NCBI GenBank assembly: GCA_034231615.1
Contig: CM067322.1
Location: forward strand, 61,519,032 to 61,583,031
Direction of reading: 5' to 3'
Length of the DNA stretch: 64,000 bases
Source of the DNA: Meghimatium bilineatum
Taxonomy: Eukaryota > Mollusca > Gastropoda > Stylommatophora > Philomycidae
Each line of letters starts with the position of its first letter. Within the stretch, counting starts at the first letter, position 1. A program made the position numbers and the translations under genes. Below are positions 44,661-56,545 of this stretch, one piece after another. The notes beneath the pieces were generated by a model. The model was not told the DNA's origin. It was given only the letters and a program-made list of their open reading frames with translations, and did no database searches.

Positions 44661-44964
44661 TTGACTGAAAGATAACACTGTCACTGCAATATGCTCTTAT
44701 TTATTATCATAAATTCAGTCAGTTTAAAGTCAAGTTTTCACTCATTGGATTTTTATTTTGTATATATTATTTCCTTGATATACATCTTATTTATTGTATT
44801 GACAAACTTTTTTATGAAAGCTTTGTGTCCATGACCCTCATTAAGCTGATAATTTATCTGTGTATCAATTGCTTCCAGTTTTGAAGCTTTTCACTGACAC
44901 CACTTTATTTTCTTGCACAAGCTAGCAGTTGTGTCTGGTTTTTGTAACAATAATACTTGTTGTG

Positions 44965-45140
44965 TTCTATTGTTGGAAGTGTGAGGCTTACATGTTTTAT
45001 GTTGGCAGTGTGTAGTTCACAGATATCTCTTGTAGTGTGAGGCTTGTATATCTCATGTTTGTAGTGAGACTCACTCGTTTCATTCTGATAGTGTGAGGCT
45101 CACAGATGTCTTATGTTGGTAGCATGAGGCTTACTTGCAT
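44965..45140. repeat. Degenerate tandem repeat, about 38 bp units
   Basis: Repeats of GTGTGAGGCTCACAGATGTC followed by TTATGTTGGTA, about 4-5 units with heavy divergence. Confidence 0.7.
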
Positions 45141-46040
45141 TGCATCTTAGCCACAAATATATGTACAGGTACAATGATTGCTGTCAACAAGTTGATGTCG
45201 ATGTTACATAAGCTTTGATACAGATGTGCATTTATCCGTTTATATTTTCTGCCTTCTGCTGCTGGATCAAATAAATATCTACATATCTTCCTTTGGAAGC
45301 CATCTAGAAGCTCTTGTACAATTTTTCCTTTGAACAAAGCTGACATAAAATGTATCAGCATCTATATTTGATAAAATATATTAAATAATTTACACTCTTG
45401 TTTTTATCTATTTACCCCTATGTTAATAAACTCCTTTGATTGTCCTTTATGTGTCTTCTGATGGTTTAACTGTGTTTTCAATTATCTGTGACCAGAATGA
45501 AATATTTTCATGTTCAATATGTGCAATGGGAAAAAATTGTGCATGTGGGTGTTCTTGCACACATTGCTTGGAAGGATGATGCTGTTTCTTAAATGTTAAT
45601 TCTCAATATGAAGTGGCATATCACTTTTACATAAACATGAAGGGGGCAGATTGTTGTGTGTAAATGAATATGAAATGACACATTACATTTGAAATTGCAG
45701 GTTCCTATTTCATGCAATATGATGGGATTTAACATCAGCTTTAACAGGAAATAGCACCTAATGTGAATGGAAGTATTTATGAAATGCATCCGAGAAATGT
45801 TTATTTATACCAAATATTTTTATTTATTGAGAAAATAAAGTCTTTATGTCATTGTGTACAGTTTTCAAGAGCTCTACAGTGTCAACTACAATAACCAAAT
45901 CCAATAGTGAATTTTATTATGTATGAGAGAATGTATGATTGTATAGAGACTAAACTGGTAAGAATGTTGCTATTTATCATGTAAATTCAAACTGCACCTT
46001 TCACTACTTGCTAAATAAACAATACCTGGTATGTTTGTTC

Positions 46041-46054
46041 ACACACACACACAG
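46041..46054. repeat. (CA)n microsatellite
   Basis: ACACACACACACAC. Confidence 0.8.
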
Positions 46055-46318
46055 ATAGTGGTTGTATTCAAGGGAAATAATTCAAGAATATTAAACACAT
46101 TTACTGACATGAGGTCGTGAACATTCAGAACAAGTGTTTTCAAAGTTTCAGAAATTTGGCTAAGAACAGAGAGTGATGAGTTTACAGTTCACTGAGGGTG
46201 TTCATCCTTCACAGGAGAAGATGGACATGGAATAGAAAAAAGTTCACAATACAGACTGAATCACATGAGGGAAAAAACCCATAATATTTAGCATTTCACA
46301 AAACAAACTGAATCAATA

Positions 46319-46350
46319 TTTTGACCAAAAGGCTTTAACTTTATCAAGAA
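46319..46350 (-). repeat. CTTGATAAAG...GGTCAAAA motif
   Basis: Minus strand TTCTTGATAAAGTTAAAGCC followed by TTTTGGTCAAAA; close to the one at 63215-63252. Confidence 0.5.
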
Positions 46351-46424
46351 AATTACAGTTGGATGACAAAAATGTAAATAAATGTTTAAAGAGAAATATA
46401 CTAAACATTTCTTCTTTTTATGAG

Positions 46425-46642
46425 TTTGTTCTCAAGCACCTAAAGATTAGCAGGATGTATCCGGGAGAATGGAATGTGTTGTGTCATGGTTTACAGCTTA
46501 GCTGTGATGTCTGTATCTTTGGACCTAACACATCAGACTTCTCTTTCCCCCCCCCCCACCCTCTCAAAAAAATTTGCTCACCTCATATGACATTCTCCTC
46601 ATAAACATTGTTGCTATTCTTTACTCCCCTTTTGGACGATAA
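46425..46642 (-). repeat. Repeat A copy with poly-C insertion
   Basis: Minus strand; GATTAGCAGGATGTATCCGG ... ATGGAATGTGTTGTGTCATG ... a run of C at about 46548-46557 ... TTGTTGCTATTCTTTACTCC. Confidence 0.75.
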
Positions 46643-46691
46643 CACAAAGGCAAAAGAGACATTTATATATAGGAAGAATTTTTCTTGTTAA

Positions 46692-47376
46692 CCGTAGGCA
46701 CGCTGTTTACAATTATGTAATTTCTCCCTTGCAGCTGACTTAGTTTTTGGAAATGTTATGTTATTGTTGGTGGCTGATTTGAAATCTTGATAACTATTTT
46801 GTTGTTAGAGATATTTAAATAATATTTCCACATATAACTACAAAATGTATTTCTGCATATTTTGGTGTAAGTTTTGTTTGTGTGTGTGTGATATGAGACG
46901 TGTGAGAAAGACAGATTTAGACCTATCTAGACCTATTGTATTTTTGGTTGCTCCAAATCTGTTGAATATTTATATTTTACATAACGAAAACCCGTATATA
47001 TTATATAATCTATTTGAAGAACTTACCTCTCAAGTTTTCCGCTTTTGAATCACAAAATATAATGATTTCACTGAATAAACGATAGCATAAAAGGTATATA
47101 AATCCTGATTCACTGTCATGTAGCTTTGCCACAATGCTGATGCTTACAGATTTCAATTGCATAATCACACAATTTCTCTTAACGTTATTTTATGAACAGG
47201 AATAGGGAGTTAGATAAAAAATACCTACTTGAGTTACCACTCCAAAAAACTTCAAATCTGGCTTTTTTGGATTCGGGTTTAACCAACGGGATGGCGGATT
47301 ACGCCTTCGGAAATCATGAAATGACACAACTTTGACTAAATGTATCACCCGAATTGTAAACACAGCATGCTAAAGG
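46692..47376. mobile_element. TTAA-flanked element, 685 bp, longer inverted ends
   Basis: TTAA at 46688-46691 and 47377-47380. Left end CCGTAGGCACGCTGTTTACA; right end, minus strand, CCTTTAGCATGCTGTGTTTA; both continue CAATT. The terminal similarity spans about 24 bases with a few differences and a 2-base gap. No transposase is encoded. Ends resemble the element at 2862 for the first bases only. Confidence 0.75.
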
Positions 47377-48053
47377 TTAAAAACTGTAGTTGAAACTTAG
47401 TTTCAGTCTGTTTTGGGAACTGTTAACTATTTTTGTGTATGCTATTTTCTGTTTTGTGAATTGTAAAATGTGTTACTGTGTGTTCTCCATTATTACATGT
47501 CGGTGTACAGTTTTACTGCAGTTTACATTGAAAGTAGATACCTGAGTATGATCTGTTATTGATATTCTTAACAAATTTGGAAGAAACAAAAACATAAGAA
47601 TGAAAAAGATAGCTTTTTCAAGCCAATATTTCATGTGTTAACCATATGCAGAATATAAACCTAATAATAGATTAGCATTTATACTATGCTCATCTTTGTG
47701 TCAGAAGAAGACAGTCATCTTTATCTTGAAAATGTAGCTGAACATTGACTTCTGCTGAGTATATTCATTCACAGAAATCAATTTTCAATATGCTCAAAGA
47801 TAACAGGTCATCTTGTGGTTGTTGATGATAGACTTTGAAATGTATTATTATTGAGGGGAATGTAATGGGAATTTGTTTTGAACATTTTTATGGCAAAAGT
47901 GGTTTCTTGCAAACTCTTATGGAGTTTAAGTTCATCTTTCTTGTCCCCTATGTTAGGAAGTGAAGTTTTATTCTCAGCTTTTACTGGTTTTTGTATCAAT
48001 ATAGAGGTTTTCAGAAATATTTTCTCGGGTTTCAGAGGACTTTTTTTCTATGG

Positions 48054-48296
48054 TCATTCTCAAACTCCTGCAGATTAGCAAAGATGAGAACGGAATCTTT
48101 TTTGTCACAGTTAACAACACTGTTGTGATATCTGTGCCATTCTGCTTGACTCATTCCACTTCAGCATGGATTCTGGGTGACTCTTAGATCTATATGGGAT
48201 GGGATGACCAACTCCACCCCACAACCTCCTTAGCTGCCTCTTACATAAAATTGTGCTATTCTTTGCTCCCCTTCTGGGTCCTGGCAACACATGGAT
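48054..48296 (-). repeat. Repeat A, full length
   Basis: TTCTCAAACTCCTGCAGATT ... TATATGGGATGGGATGACCA ... CCTCCTTAGCTGCCTCTTAC ... TTCTGGGTCCTGGCAACAC. Confidence 0.85.
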
Positions 48297-48379
48297 GTCC
48301 AGAGTGCTCTTTGACTCATCAAGGTTATAGGATGCAATGCCACTAACTGGTTAATCTCAGAAAGAGACGTTTGGTGATT

Positions 48380-48640
48380 TTTTTTTACAGCCTCAAGTTA
48401 TCTATGTGACATGTCCTTTGCAGAACATTGTCCTCACTGCTACCCTGTATGTCTCTTGGTTCTGTGCAAGCTGTCCAGCTTCTTCCATTGTCATGTTCAG
48501 AAGATTTTGTCCATTATATCTTTGTTCTCATTCCTAGAACCTTTCACTATGATTAATCTTTCTAACTCCTTGTGTATTTTTATGTTCAAAATCTGTTAGT
48601 TTGAGCTTTCTTGACAGTATTTAGAAGCCTGTCTTCTATT
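48380..48640 (-). pseudogene. LINE fragment (paired with 57300)
   Basis: GTGACATGTCCTTTGCAGAA ... CTCTTGGTTCTGTGCAAGCT ... AACCTTTCACTATGATTAAT parallels 57310-57480. Coding potential on the minus strand is broken. Confidence 0.6.
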
Positions 48641-49142
48641 ATACCTCGTTACATTGCTAATGAAATGAATGGTTCCAGCAGTCTAGACATGTCTTCAACA
48701 GAAATCATACCAATTCTTGCTTTACAGGTCCAACAAATTCCCACAGATAGGTGACACAAAGTCTTTGCCACTGAGTTCTGGTGAGATGCTCTTGTTTTGC
48801 TCATCTGCGTGTCCCAATTTGCCATATATGACTTCTTATATTTAATACAGCTGAAATATATCATTATGTATAGAAACAAATGTACAGTACAACCAGCTGT
48901 TTCTGTTTAGTAGGTCAAGGAGAACACATTAAATAAGGCCGAACAAGAAAACCTGGTGTATACTTCTTTAGTAATGTTCTTTTCACTAGATAATTCTAGT
49001 AGAAAAGTATGAACCTTGTTAAAGTTCTTGAGTCAAAGCACTCAAGCATCATCTTCAAGTTAACAGTATCATTGTTTTTATTTTTTTTTATCTATACTGA
49101 CACTGAGTTTCTGACTACAAAAGGTGTAAAGAGTTGACTTCA

Positions 49143-49420
49143 CTGTAGTTGGATTTCCCCTATTGTACTCCATCCCTATCAGCAGAGTAGCACTTTCTCT
49201 GCAGAGTACCAATAATGCACATAACTCTGTTGCTTCACTGTAGACTACAAATGGCATAGATTATTAACTTGATGCAGTCAGATTTGCCCCAAATGTGCTC
49301 CATCCCTGTCAACAGAGCAACATTCCTCCTGCTGATAGTATGACTTGTGCATTTAACTGTGTAGCTTATGACCTCTAAAGGCAGAGATGATTTATTCCAC
49401 CCATGTCAACAAAGTAACAC
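49143..49420 (+). repeat. Repeat D, two to three tandem units
   Basis: Units of about 125 bp: TTGGATTTCCCCTATTGTAC, CATCCCTATCAGCAGAGTAG, then ACTACAAATGGCATAGATTA, and again CCCCAAATGTGCTCCATCCC. Also at 1404 and 56460. Confidence 0.65.
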
Positions 49421-49425
49421 TAATC

Positions 49426-49508
49426 CTGCTGATTTTATTACTCCTCACCATTCCACTGAAGTCAAATGTGTCAGGCCATGCAAATAAAACTATGATACAA
49501 TGCATTTC
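49426..49508 (+). repeat. Repeat A', short
   Basis: ACTCCTCACCATTCCACTGA ... ATGCAAATAAAACTATGATA. Nearly the same as the first half of the copy at 50286. Confidence 0.7.
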
Positions 49509-49619
49509 TATAACTTTATAGCTTTAGAGTAAACTACAAAGCAATTATAGTGATTGTTTCTCAAGTGCCAATGTGAAGATGGAGTATATTCAGCACTCAT
49601 TTAAACCCAGCTAGCTGTA

Positions 49620-50285
49620 CATTGTAGACCTACATGATGTGAGACAGGTAAAGACAATCTAGAGCTACTTTTAAAAAACATGGACAATATACAGTGTTGC
49701 TTGTACTTTCAGCATAAATTCTGCTGACAGGAAATGAGCAGTGGTTCACTCTAAATGCAATGACTGTCTTCTTATTCAGGTGACATTTTCTTTCCAAAAT
49801 GTAAGTCTTTGTTATGTATGATCTGAACTTTTCACAAATTTGTGCGAGTTGATCCGCTACAGTCAAGAACAGGATTAAATAATCTGAGATATCTCTTGTT
49901 CATCATCATCTTGAGTGACCCGTTGCCCTATTATCAGCAGCTATGCCTTCCATTATTAGTTTTTTTCCATGCTGTTATGTCTCTTTGTGTGGCCAAAAAA
50001 CTTCAGCTTTTTTATTATAATGCTATTTAGGAACCCAACCCTCTTCAACATTTAATGTACTTTTTTTTACTTGTATCAGCTCTTGATGAATTCAATGTCA
50101 GATTATGGAACTGTGCAGTTCTTTTCAGTTGTTCAGGGTTGCTGCATACAATTTTATCAATGTTTGAGTTTTTTTTGGGCAGTAGGGTATGCCATATATC
50201 TTGTACAACATGGCAGGTATTTTTGACATGGCACTCTCATTACTATTCTGTAGCATCTCATTTTGAAGGTAGCAAGATTTCTCTG
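49620..50285 (-). pseudogene. LINE reverse transcriptase C-terminal region
   Basis: The minus strand contains an end-of-palm/thumb block near 50265 (AFKMRCYR-like, from TAGCATCTCATTTTGAAGGT), a KKLKFFGHTKRHNSM-like block at about 50000-49965 and a NKKTVIAF/CHLNKK tail region. Heavily decayed. Relatives at 55725-56000 and 62740-63077. Confidence 0.65.
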
Positions 50286-50462
50286 AATTATGTTATCTGA
50301 ATTTTATTACTCTTGACCATTCCACTGAAGTCAGATGTGTTGGGCCATGCAAATAAAACTATGATACAATGCATTTTTATTCTCTGAACCACAACCTCCT
50401 CAAAATCTAGTAGGACCATTGTCCTACTACAAGAAATGTCCAGCACGAGTTTGAGAATGAAT
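50286..50462 (+). repeat. Repeat A', 3' half
   Basis: ACTCTTGACCATTCCACTGA ... TCAGATGTGTTGGGCCATGC ... GGACCATTGTCCTACTACAA ... GAGTTTGAGAATGAATGC. Confidence 0.75.
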
Positions 50463-50648
50463 GCTAACACACAACAAACTTCTCACTCAAAATGTTTGAC
50501 CTACCAATAAATATATTCATCTTATGAATGTAGACTTAGTTGAAACCTGGTTTGTATTTTATAGAAACAGGATCAATGTAAAACTGAATATTACTAATAC
50601 GGTCAGGAATGGAAATGGTAAATTAAAGTGACACTAGTAGTAAAAACG

Positions 50649-50917
50649 CCATAAAAAGTAACCCATAGCATTTATTAATGCCGTAGGGGTGTGAGATGTT
50701 AGCGATCTCACATTTCACAGGCTCTGCAAATGAGGACGGTAGCCATCTCCTCTCCCTCGACGTCTTTACTTCCCTGTTTAATTCGGTACCCATTTAAGGC
50801 TGGGTCGACCTGGGAGCTGTTGCGATCTGAAAACATTTCCGCCTCAACTGGGGAATGAACCCAGGACCACTCATATGCGAAGCCAGTGCGCTAACCACTG
50901 CGCTAACGCGGCTCCCT
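50649..50917 (-). repeat. tRNA-derived SINE with 8-bp TSD
   Basis: The minus strand begins GGGAGCCGCGTTAGCGCAGT. A box TAGCGCAGTGG (50895-50905) is perfect; B box GGTTCATTCC (50852-50861) is good. A core contains GGGTACCGAATTAAACAGGG and GACGTCGAGGGAGAGGAGAT; the end is near GGGTTACTTTTTATGG. TAAAAACG at 50641-50648 and 50918-50925 is a likely target-site duplication. GC-rich and well preserved compared with its surroundings, so probably recent. Confidence 0.8.
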
Positions 50918-50958
50918 TAAAAACGACATGCTAACAACTAAACACAAGGACAGATGAT

Positions 50959-50988
50959 GTTTTGACTTAAAAGCCTTATCAGGATGAC
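50959..50988 (-). repeat. CTGATAAGGC...GTCAAAAC motif
   Basis: Minus strand CATCCTGATAAGGCTTTTAA followed by GTCAAAACATC. See the motif set at 19531, 46319 and 63215. Confidence 0.5.
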
Positions 50989-52256
50989 AAACAGCAATGA
51001 GACTACATGGGAACATGCATAGTACAACAAGTAAATGGGGAAAAGAGAGATAATAGTAGAGAGGAGAGCAACAGGTAGGGTATGAGATTAGGAAGATGTT
51101 AGAATATGTGATGGTAAAATAGACAAATGGATAAATCCAGGTAAAGAAAGGAGAAAGATGGATCACTCAAGTGAAATAGGAGAGCGCATGAATTGTAGAG
51201 AAGTGAGAAGTAAAATTAATACAATGAAAATGGAAAATTAGTTGATAATTGTCTACAATCTGCAGTCAAAATGAAAACTATAAAATACATGGTTGCGTTT
51301 GCATGATTTAGAAAATAGAATATTGAACACTAGAACAGACAATGTATTGGAGATTGTGTCTGCATGAGTGGGAGGCACACAGCCACCTCTTTCAGAATGT
51401 GCTTTATTGGCCTAAAACTTCTATGGACTAACTGGGTTATTCATTATTATCTGTTTTTATGTTGCAAAAAAAGAATATGTTGTAATGGAAACAGTCAAAA
51501 TATTTACATTTTAAATATTGAATTAAATTGGTTATTTCTTGTTATCTGTTGACCTTCAAGTTTATTTCTTTTGAATGCCAAATATAACATTCAGACTTGT
51601 ATTTTTTCTGAAACTTGTGGTTGTATTTGTATCAAATCAGGTAGCATATTTTTTCTATCACATTACTGTTGATGAATTATACTAGGTACTTGGACATCCT
51701 GCTTGCACATGTACAGTAAATATTGCTGTAGGCTATAAATATCCTGTGACCAGGGTTCTTTAATCCATGCTCAGTTTTTTAGAAATTTGGGGAATTAATG
51801 TATCTATTCCCATAATAAGGGTGTATGATTCAGGACCAAACATCTTTGCTATACATGGTGGTCATCAATTCACACAGAAATTTTATCTCATATTGAAGTA
51901 ATAGAAAATTTAGTGCTTTGAGGTAACTTAAAACCAGTATAATCCTTTCAAATTTAATGAAAAGTGCCAAAGAATGGTTTGCCGTAAGTTCTTTAACCAT
52001 TTTTCTTTTTATATATGTAATCTTTAAGAGTGCTGGACATAGCTGCTAACAGCAGTTAATTTTTAAAAACATCAATATTTGTTCTAAGCCACCATTTTCA
52101 ATATTAATTTGTTCTGTGTCCATTTGAAAATTCCAGCAATGTGGTCATCAACAAATGCGTCTCGTCTTAATGAACACAACAATGTAGTTTGTGTGTTATT
52201 TTATAGAAAATAAGTATGTGAGATAATTCAGTAATATATCAGCTTAGCTTTATTAA

Positions 52257-54243
52257 CACTTTGGTGACTAATTTCGACAATCATTGAATTTCCGGTATAG
52301 GACCTCGGTGACAAAATTAGACGATCAGCGAAATTGCTATTATACATCATAAATAAGGGCGCCATAGTGATATTCTTTACTAAATATACCTCACCCAAGG
52401 CACTACATCATTCCAAAATAGCTGCCCCCTTGAGTTACGTTTGGTGGTATTTGGTGGCTAAAAATTTTTGTAATCATTATTTTTGTGCAAATTTGCCTAT
52501 CAGATATAATCATAATGGCAGAAAATGTTGACCATCAATATAGCAGAAATGATTATGATTCTTGGAGCGAATCTGAAAGTGATGTTTCATAGAGCAGTTT
52601 CGATAGCCTAAATGATATGCCTAATAGCGATAATTTGGATAATCACAGCATAAGCGATGCATGTGATTTTTTAATAAGTGTAAATAGGGTTGCAAGTGAA
52701 GGTAGGCGTGGCAGAATAGGCCATGAAACTATTGACGTACAAAACAATCTGTGGGCACGGAGAAAGCTTGCTAAATACAAACTTATTGAGCGAAATACTC
52801 TTGATCGATATTTTTTTAAACTTTTTTTTCCCTGACACTGTCATTCATAATATCACAGAAGAAGTGAATAGATGTAATGAAAACCACCTAGCTGAGCACA
52901 CAGGCACTGCTAAATTCAAGAAGTAAACTTGGGACAGAACTGATACAGTTGAGATCTCTGCTTTCATTGACTTACATGTTTCAACGGGAATGTGTTGCAA
53001 ACCAGTAGTCTCTAACTACTGGTGTAAGAACTATTGGTTAGACATCACACCCTATTCAAAAGTCATGAGTAGGAACAGATATCAACTGCTTCAAAGAAAC
53101 CTGCAAATAATAATCAGGTTAGAATTCCAAAGGACAGCCTGGCTATAATCCCCTGTTCAAGATAAGACCTCTTCTTGACATTTTGCCAACCTACACAACT
53201 GGTCATGAGTTGTCAATAGACGAATCGCTAGTGCGACTCAATGGGTGCTTATATTTCAAGCAATACCTACCATCCAAACCCATAAAGTGGGGATTTAAAC
53301 TATTTGTGCTTGCTGATTCCGGCACACAATGTTGCCTAAAATTAATTATATATACTGGCAAAAACAATGAGCCTTCTGTTAGAGCAACCTCTAGGATTGT
53401 GAAGCAGCTTCTGGATGGGTATACTAACAAAGGGCATATTCTGTGACAGCTCTTATTCTTCTCCTGCATTATTTCAGGAACTAAAAGGAATGAAGATTGG
53501 TGTATGTGGGACAGTAATGGAGAACAAAAAGCAATTTCCTAGAGAACTAAATAAAAATAATCTGAAACTGAAATAAGCAGATGATGCCATCTTTTGTGTG
53601 ACAGAAGATAAAGATATGCTTGCCGTGACTTGGCATGATACAAAAAGAGTTAACCTTATATCTACTGTCCATTCCAGTGCAGTTATTGACAAGACCATTC
53701 AAAAAAGAATTATTCCTGAAGGTAGGACAATTCACAAACCTTTTCTCGCAAATATATCAAATACATGAGAGAAGTTGACCACTTCGGCCAACTCCAGATC
53801 ATATAAGTGGTATCTACCATTATACCACTTATTAGTTGAAACTACACTGGTAAGTGGACACATCATCATACAACAGTGTTAATCCTGTTATCACTGCAAA
53901 GATGTTCAGGCAGAATATCAGTCTTGCTCTTATACAACAAGCTGTTCTTCAATGAAAAATGAGAACATCAATTCCATGGCCTACAACAGAACGACTTACT
54001 GGGTGACATTTTCCTGACACATATGACAGGGCAAGGTAGAAACCAGACTGTATAGTGTGCAAAGTTGCAGGAAAAAGAAGTCTGCATGTACTGCTCTGAT
54101 TGCAATGTACCTCTACACTTGATGCCCTGCTTCAAATTATATCACACTGTTGAGGATTATCATCATAATTGAAAGAGACTTGCAGAGAGACTCATGCCTA
54201 CAACTACAACCACTACTAATGAAGAAAGCAGTTCAGACTAACC
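52257..54243 (+). pseudogene. Degenerate piggyBac element, second lineage
   Basis: A TTAA (52253-52256) followed by CACTTTGGTGACTAATTTCG gives the left end, with GGTGAC.AAATT repeated at 52308. A decayed transposase starts at about 52515 (MAENVDHQYS...) with an in-frame TAG after about 25 codons. It continues as an acidic N-terminus, then PTYTTGHELSIDESLVRLNG with the first catalytic Asp at 53219-53221, KWGFKLFVLADSGT, a later EVDHFGQL (third Asp region), KWYLPLYHLLVETT, and a C-terminal CMYCSDCNVPLHLMPCFKLY zinc end near 54080-54150. Many frameshifts and stops. It differs clearly from the element at 11-13 kb. The right TTAA end was not found. Confidence 0.85.
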
Positions 54244-54920
54244 AGAGGTTCAGAACTATTCAAAACATTCACAATTATTCATTACTAGAATCCACAGACA
54301 CATAATTTACTCAAGAAGTAAAAATACAATTTTAAAAATTTCATTTTATATTGCCAAATTTTATTGTGAATGAATAATCATTTGTTGAATTTGCATGTCA
54401 ATAATATACATTTTATTTATTACTGTCAATATTCTTAACAGTGCAATGACTATGAGCACATTTATTTTAAATTTAGGAAAAATAATTTATTTAGAAAAGC
54501 TCCTGCAAATATCTATAAATATTTGGATAAATTAAGTTTATTCCGCATAAGAAACATCCATTGTGAATGAAAATTTCATACAATGCTTTTTTCAATTTTC
54601 AAACACAACTCTAAATTTCTCTAAGATTTACAAACGTGAGATAAAAGTGTATTTTGTGGTCACAAGTTCAGTTTATATTTCTCTATAAGCTTCAAGTAAA
54701 TTATTTTGATGCCAAATTAATTCAGAAAAAAAAAAAAACTTTTTTCATGATTGATGTACAGCGAATTGAGGTATCATTAATTGTAATTTTCAAGGGCTGT
54801 ATAACTACCGGGTTTAGTATTTTTAATGATATTCTACTATTTTGAAAAAAATTTCCAAGTACCTAATCATACAGGAAAATTTGCGCTAAATTTGATGTCT
54901 TTTAATAAGTAGTCTTTATA

Positions 54921-55092
54921 CAGTGGAATCCTTCTATATTTTTTTTTTATAACAAATTTCCCTATATAACAGCACTTTTAAAAATACCCAATTATATATA
55001 TATCATTTATTGTTAGTACTGTATAACGAATTTATGTTTTTGGATATATATTTTATCAGTCCAGACCAAGTTGTTATAATGACATTCCACTG
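54921..55092. mobile_element. TA-flanked MITE, 172 bp
   Basis: Flanked by TA (54919-54920, 55093-55094). Left end CAGTGGAATCCTTCTATA; right end, minus strand, CAGTGGAATGTCATTATAAC. TA duplication and CAGTGGAA ends suggest the Tc1/mariner/pogo superfamily. Copies at 43935 and 62433. Confidence 0.75.
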
Positions 55093-55261
55093 TATAAATA
55101 GATCCCAAAAAGGTTCAGAGGTTCGACTATATTGTACTCAAGTTGACAAGGATGCATATTATTACCAATGTTATTCAATATATTCTTGGAACACATCTTT
55201 TAAGAGACACTACAGAATCATCAAACAACAATTTCAATTGGTGGTCATTCTCTTGTGCAAC

Positions 55262-55705
55262 TTGTAGTTTGCAGATGACATTGACCTTATGCTGGTGATG
55301 AGAAGGAACTTCAAAAACCTATTTCTAAACTAATAAAAAAAACTTTCAAAACTTGTAGTATGGAAATATTGAAAAAAAGCAAAATAATGGCAAACAGAGA
55401 TGACAACATGACTCCTCTATCATCTGGGTAAATGGATAGAAAACTAAAAGAAAATGATACATTTAAATACTTATGATCTAATAAGAGCAGTGATGGAAAC
55501 ACTAACAAATAAATAAAGGTTAGACTTGATATAGCCTCGGCTGTAATGTCCAATTCGAATACCACGTGGAAGAGCAAAATAAATACATCAGTGAACATAA
55601 ACCTATTTAAATCTTTAATAATACTATTCTTTTGTACTGATGTGACAGTTGCAGGGTAAATGGAGAGGAGAATACAGACTTTTGAAAACAAATATTACTG
55701 ATGAA
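55262..55705 (+). pseudogene. LINE reverse transcriptase with FADD box
   Basis: FADDIDLM catalytic motif (55268-55279 for FADD), then in shifting frames KKSKIMANRDDNMTPLSSG, RKLKENDTFKYL, SSDGNTNK, VRLDIASAVMSNSNTTWKSK, VNINLFKSLIILFF, and MERRIQTFENKYY. The order is the complete stretch from the RT active site to the thumb. Several stops. Abuts an opposite-strand LINE at 55725. Confidence 0.85.
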
Positions 55706-55724
55706 TATGCGTATCCATAATCTA

Positions 55725-56000
55725 TCTCATGTGACATATTCTTTCCAGAACATGGCCTTCCTAATGGATTCTCTGAACAATCTGCAATTCTGTGTGAGTT
55801 TATCTAGAGCTAGAGACATGTTTAAGCAATCTTATATATCACTGCGCCATTGTCATCTTAGCTGCTTTCAGCTATAAATCTTTCCATGCTGTTATGTCTC
55901 TTTATGTGACTAAAAAACACAACTTTCTTGTTAGGATATTGTTAAGGAGTCAGCTTTCTTCGATATTTATTGATCTTAACACTCAAAATCACCAAAATAG
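55725..56000 (-). pseudogene. LINE 3' fragment
   Basis: Parallels 62740-63077 over most of its length (CATGTGACATATTCTTTCCA, GAACAATCTGCAATTCTGTG, CCATGCTGTTATGTCTCTTT, TATTGATCTTAA). Confidence 0.7.
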
Positions 56001-56109
56001 AATTACTAGGAACATTACTTCTGTAGTTTGCCATTGCTTTCAGGAGAAAATCTGTTTATCAAATAGCACACAAGAGAACACATTCATTTTTTTACGCCAT
56101 TTTTTAGTG

Positions 56110-56450
56110 GAAGTTCATAATACAGAATATAAAACCAACATATATGTGAGAAACAAAATAAATACTTTAGCAGGCCAACAAAAAAATCTCGTGGCTGTGA
56201 TGAAGCATGGCACACTTGTATGGTTTGGTCACATGATGAGACACGATACCCTTTCCAAACCTATCTTACAAGGAACACTTAAGGGTGAAAGAGGAGATCA
56301 GAAGAAAGTATTGAATCATAATAATAAAGACGAGAGGATTAAGATTCATCACACTAAAGGAATTGATAATAGGGAGGCATGGCAGAACATTTGTGTTGAT
56401 GTTTCCAAAGTGGTACCACTACGACCTTGAAGGTTTATGGGTTTGGTGGT
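56110..56450 (+). pseudogene. LINE reverse transcriptase C-terminus
   Basis: An open frame to 56430 encoding MKHGTLVWFGHMMRHDTLSK, then PILQGTLKGERGDQKK, GIDNREAWQNICVDVSKVVP and LRP-stop. The FGHxxRHxxLxKxxLxGxxxGxRxxGRxKxxW pattern is a LINE ORF2 end; the arginine-rich RW motif has mutated. Confidence 0.8.
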
Positions 56451-56459
56451 GTTGATGTG

Positions 56460-56545
56460 ACTCAGGTTTTCTCGTATGTATTTGACCCCTTTCAACAGAG
56501 CAGCATGCTGTCTGCTCAATGTATGTGATTCTGTAACTCAAGCTA
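56460..56545 (+). repeat. Repeat D fragment
   Basis: CAGGTTTTCTCGTATGTATT, then CCCTTTCAACAGAGCAGCAT. Confidence 0.5.

Noticed and set aside
50840..50917. Functional tRNA gene on the minus strand
   Set aside because: The tRNA-like head is followed by a SINE core and target duplications; it is a retroposon promoter.
55010..55267. 85-codon open frame as a small gene
   Set aside because: Its start lies in the TA-flanked MITE and its end runs into a LINE fragment.
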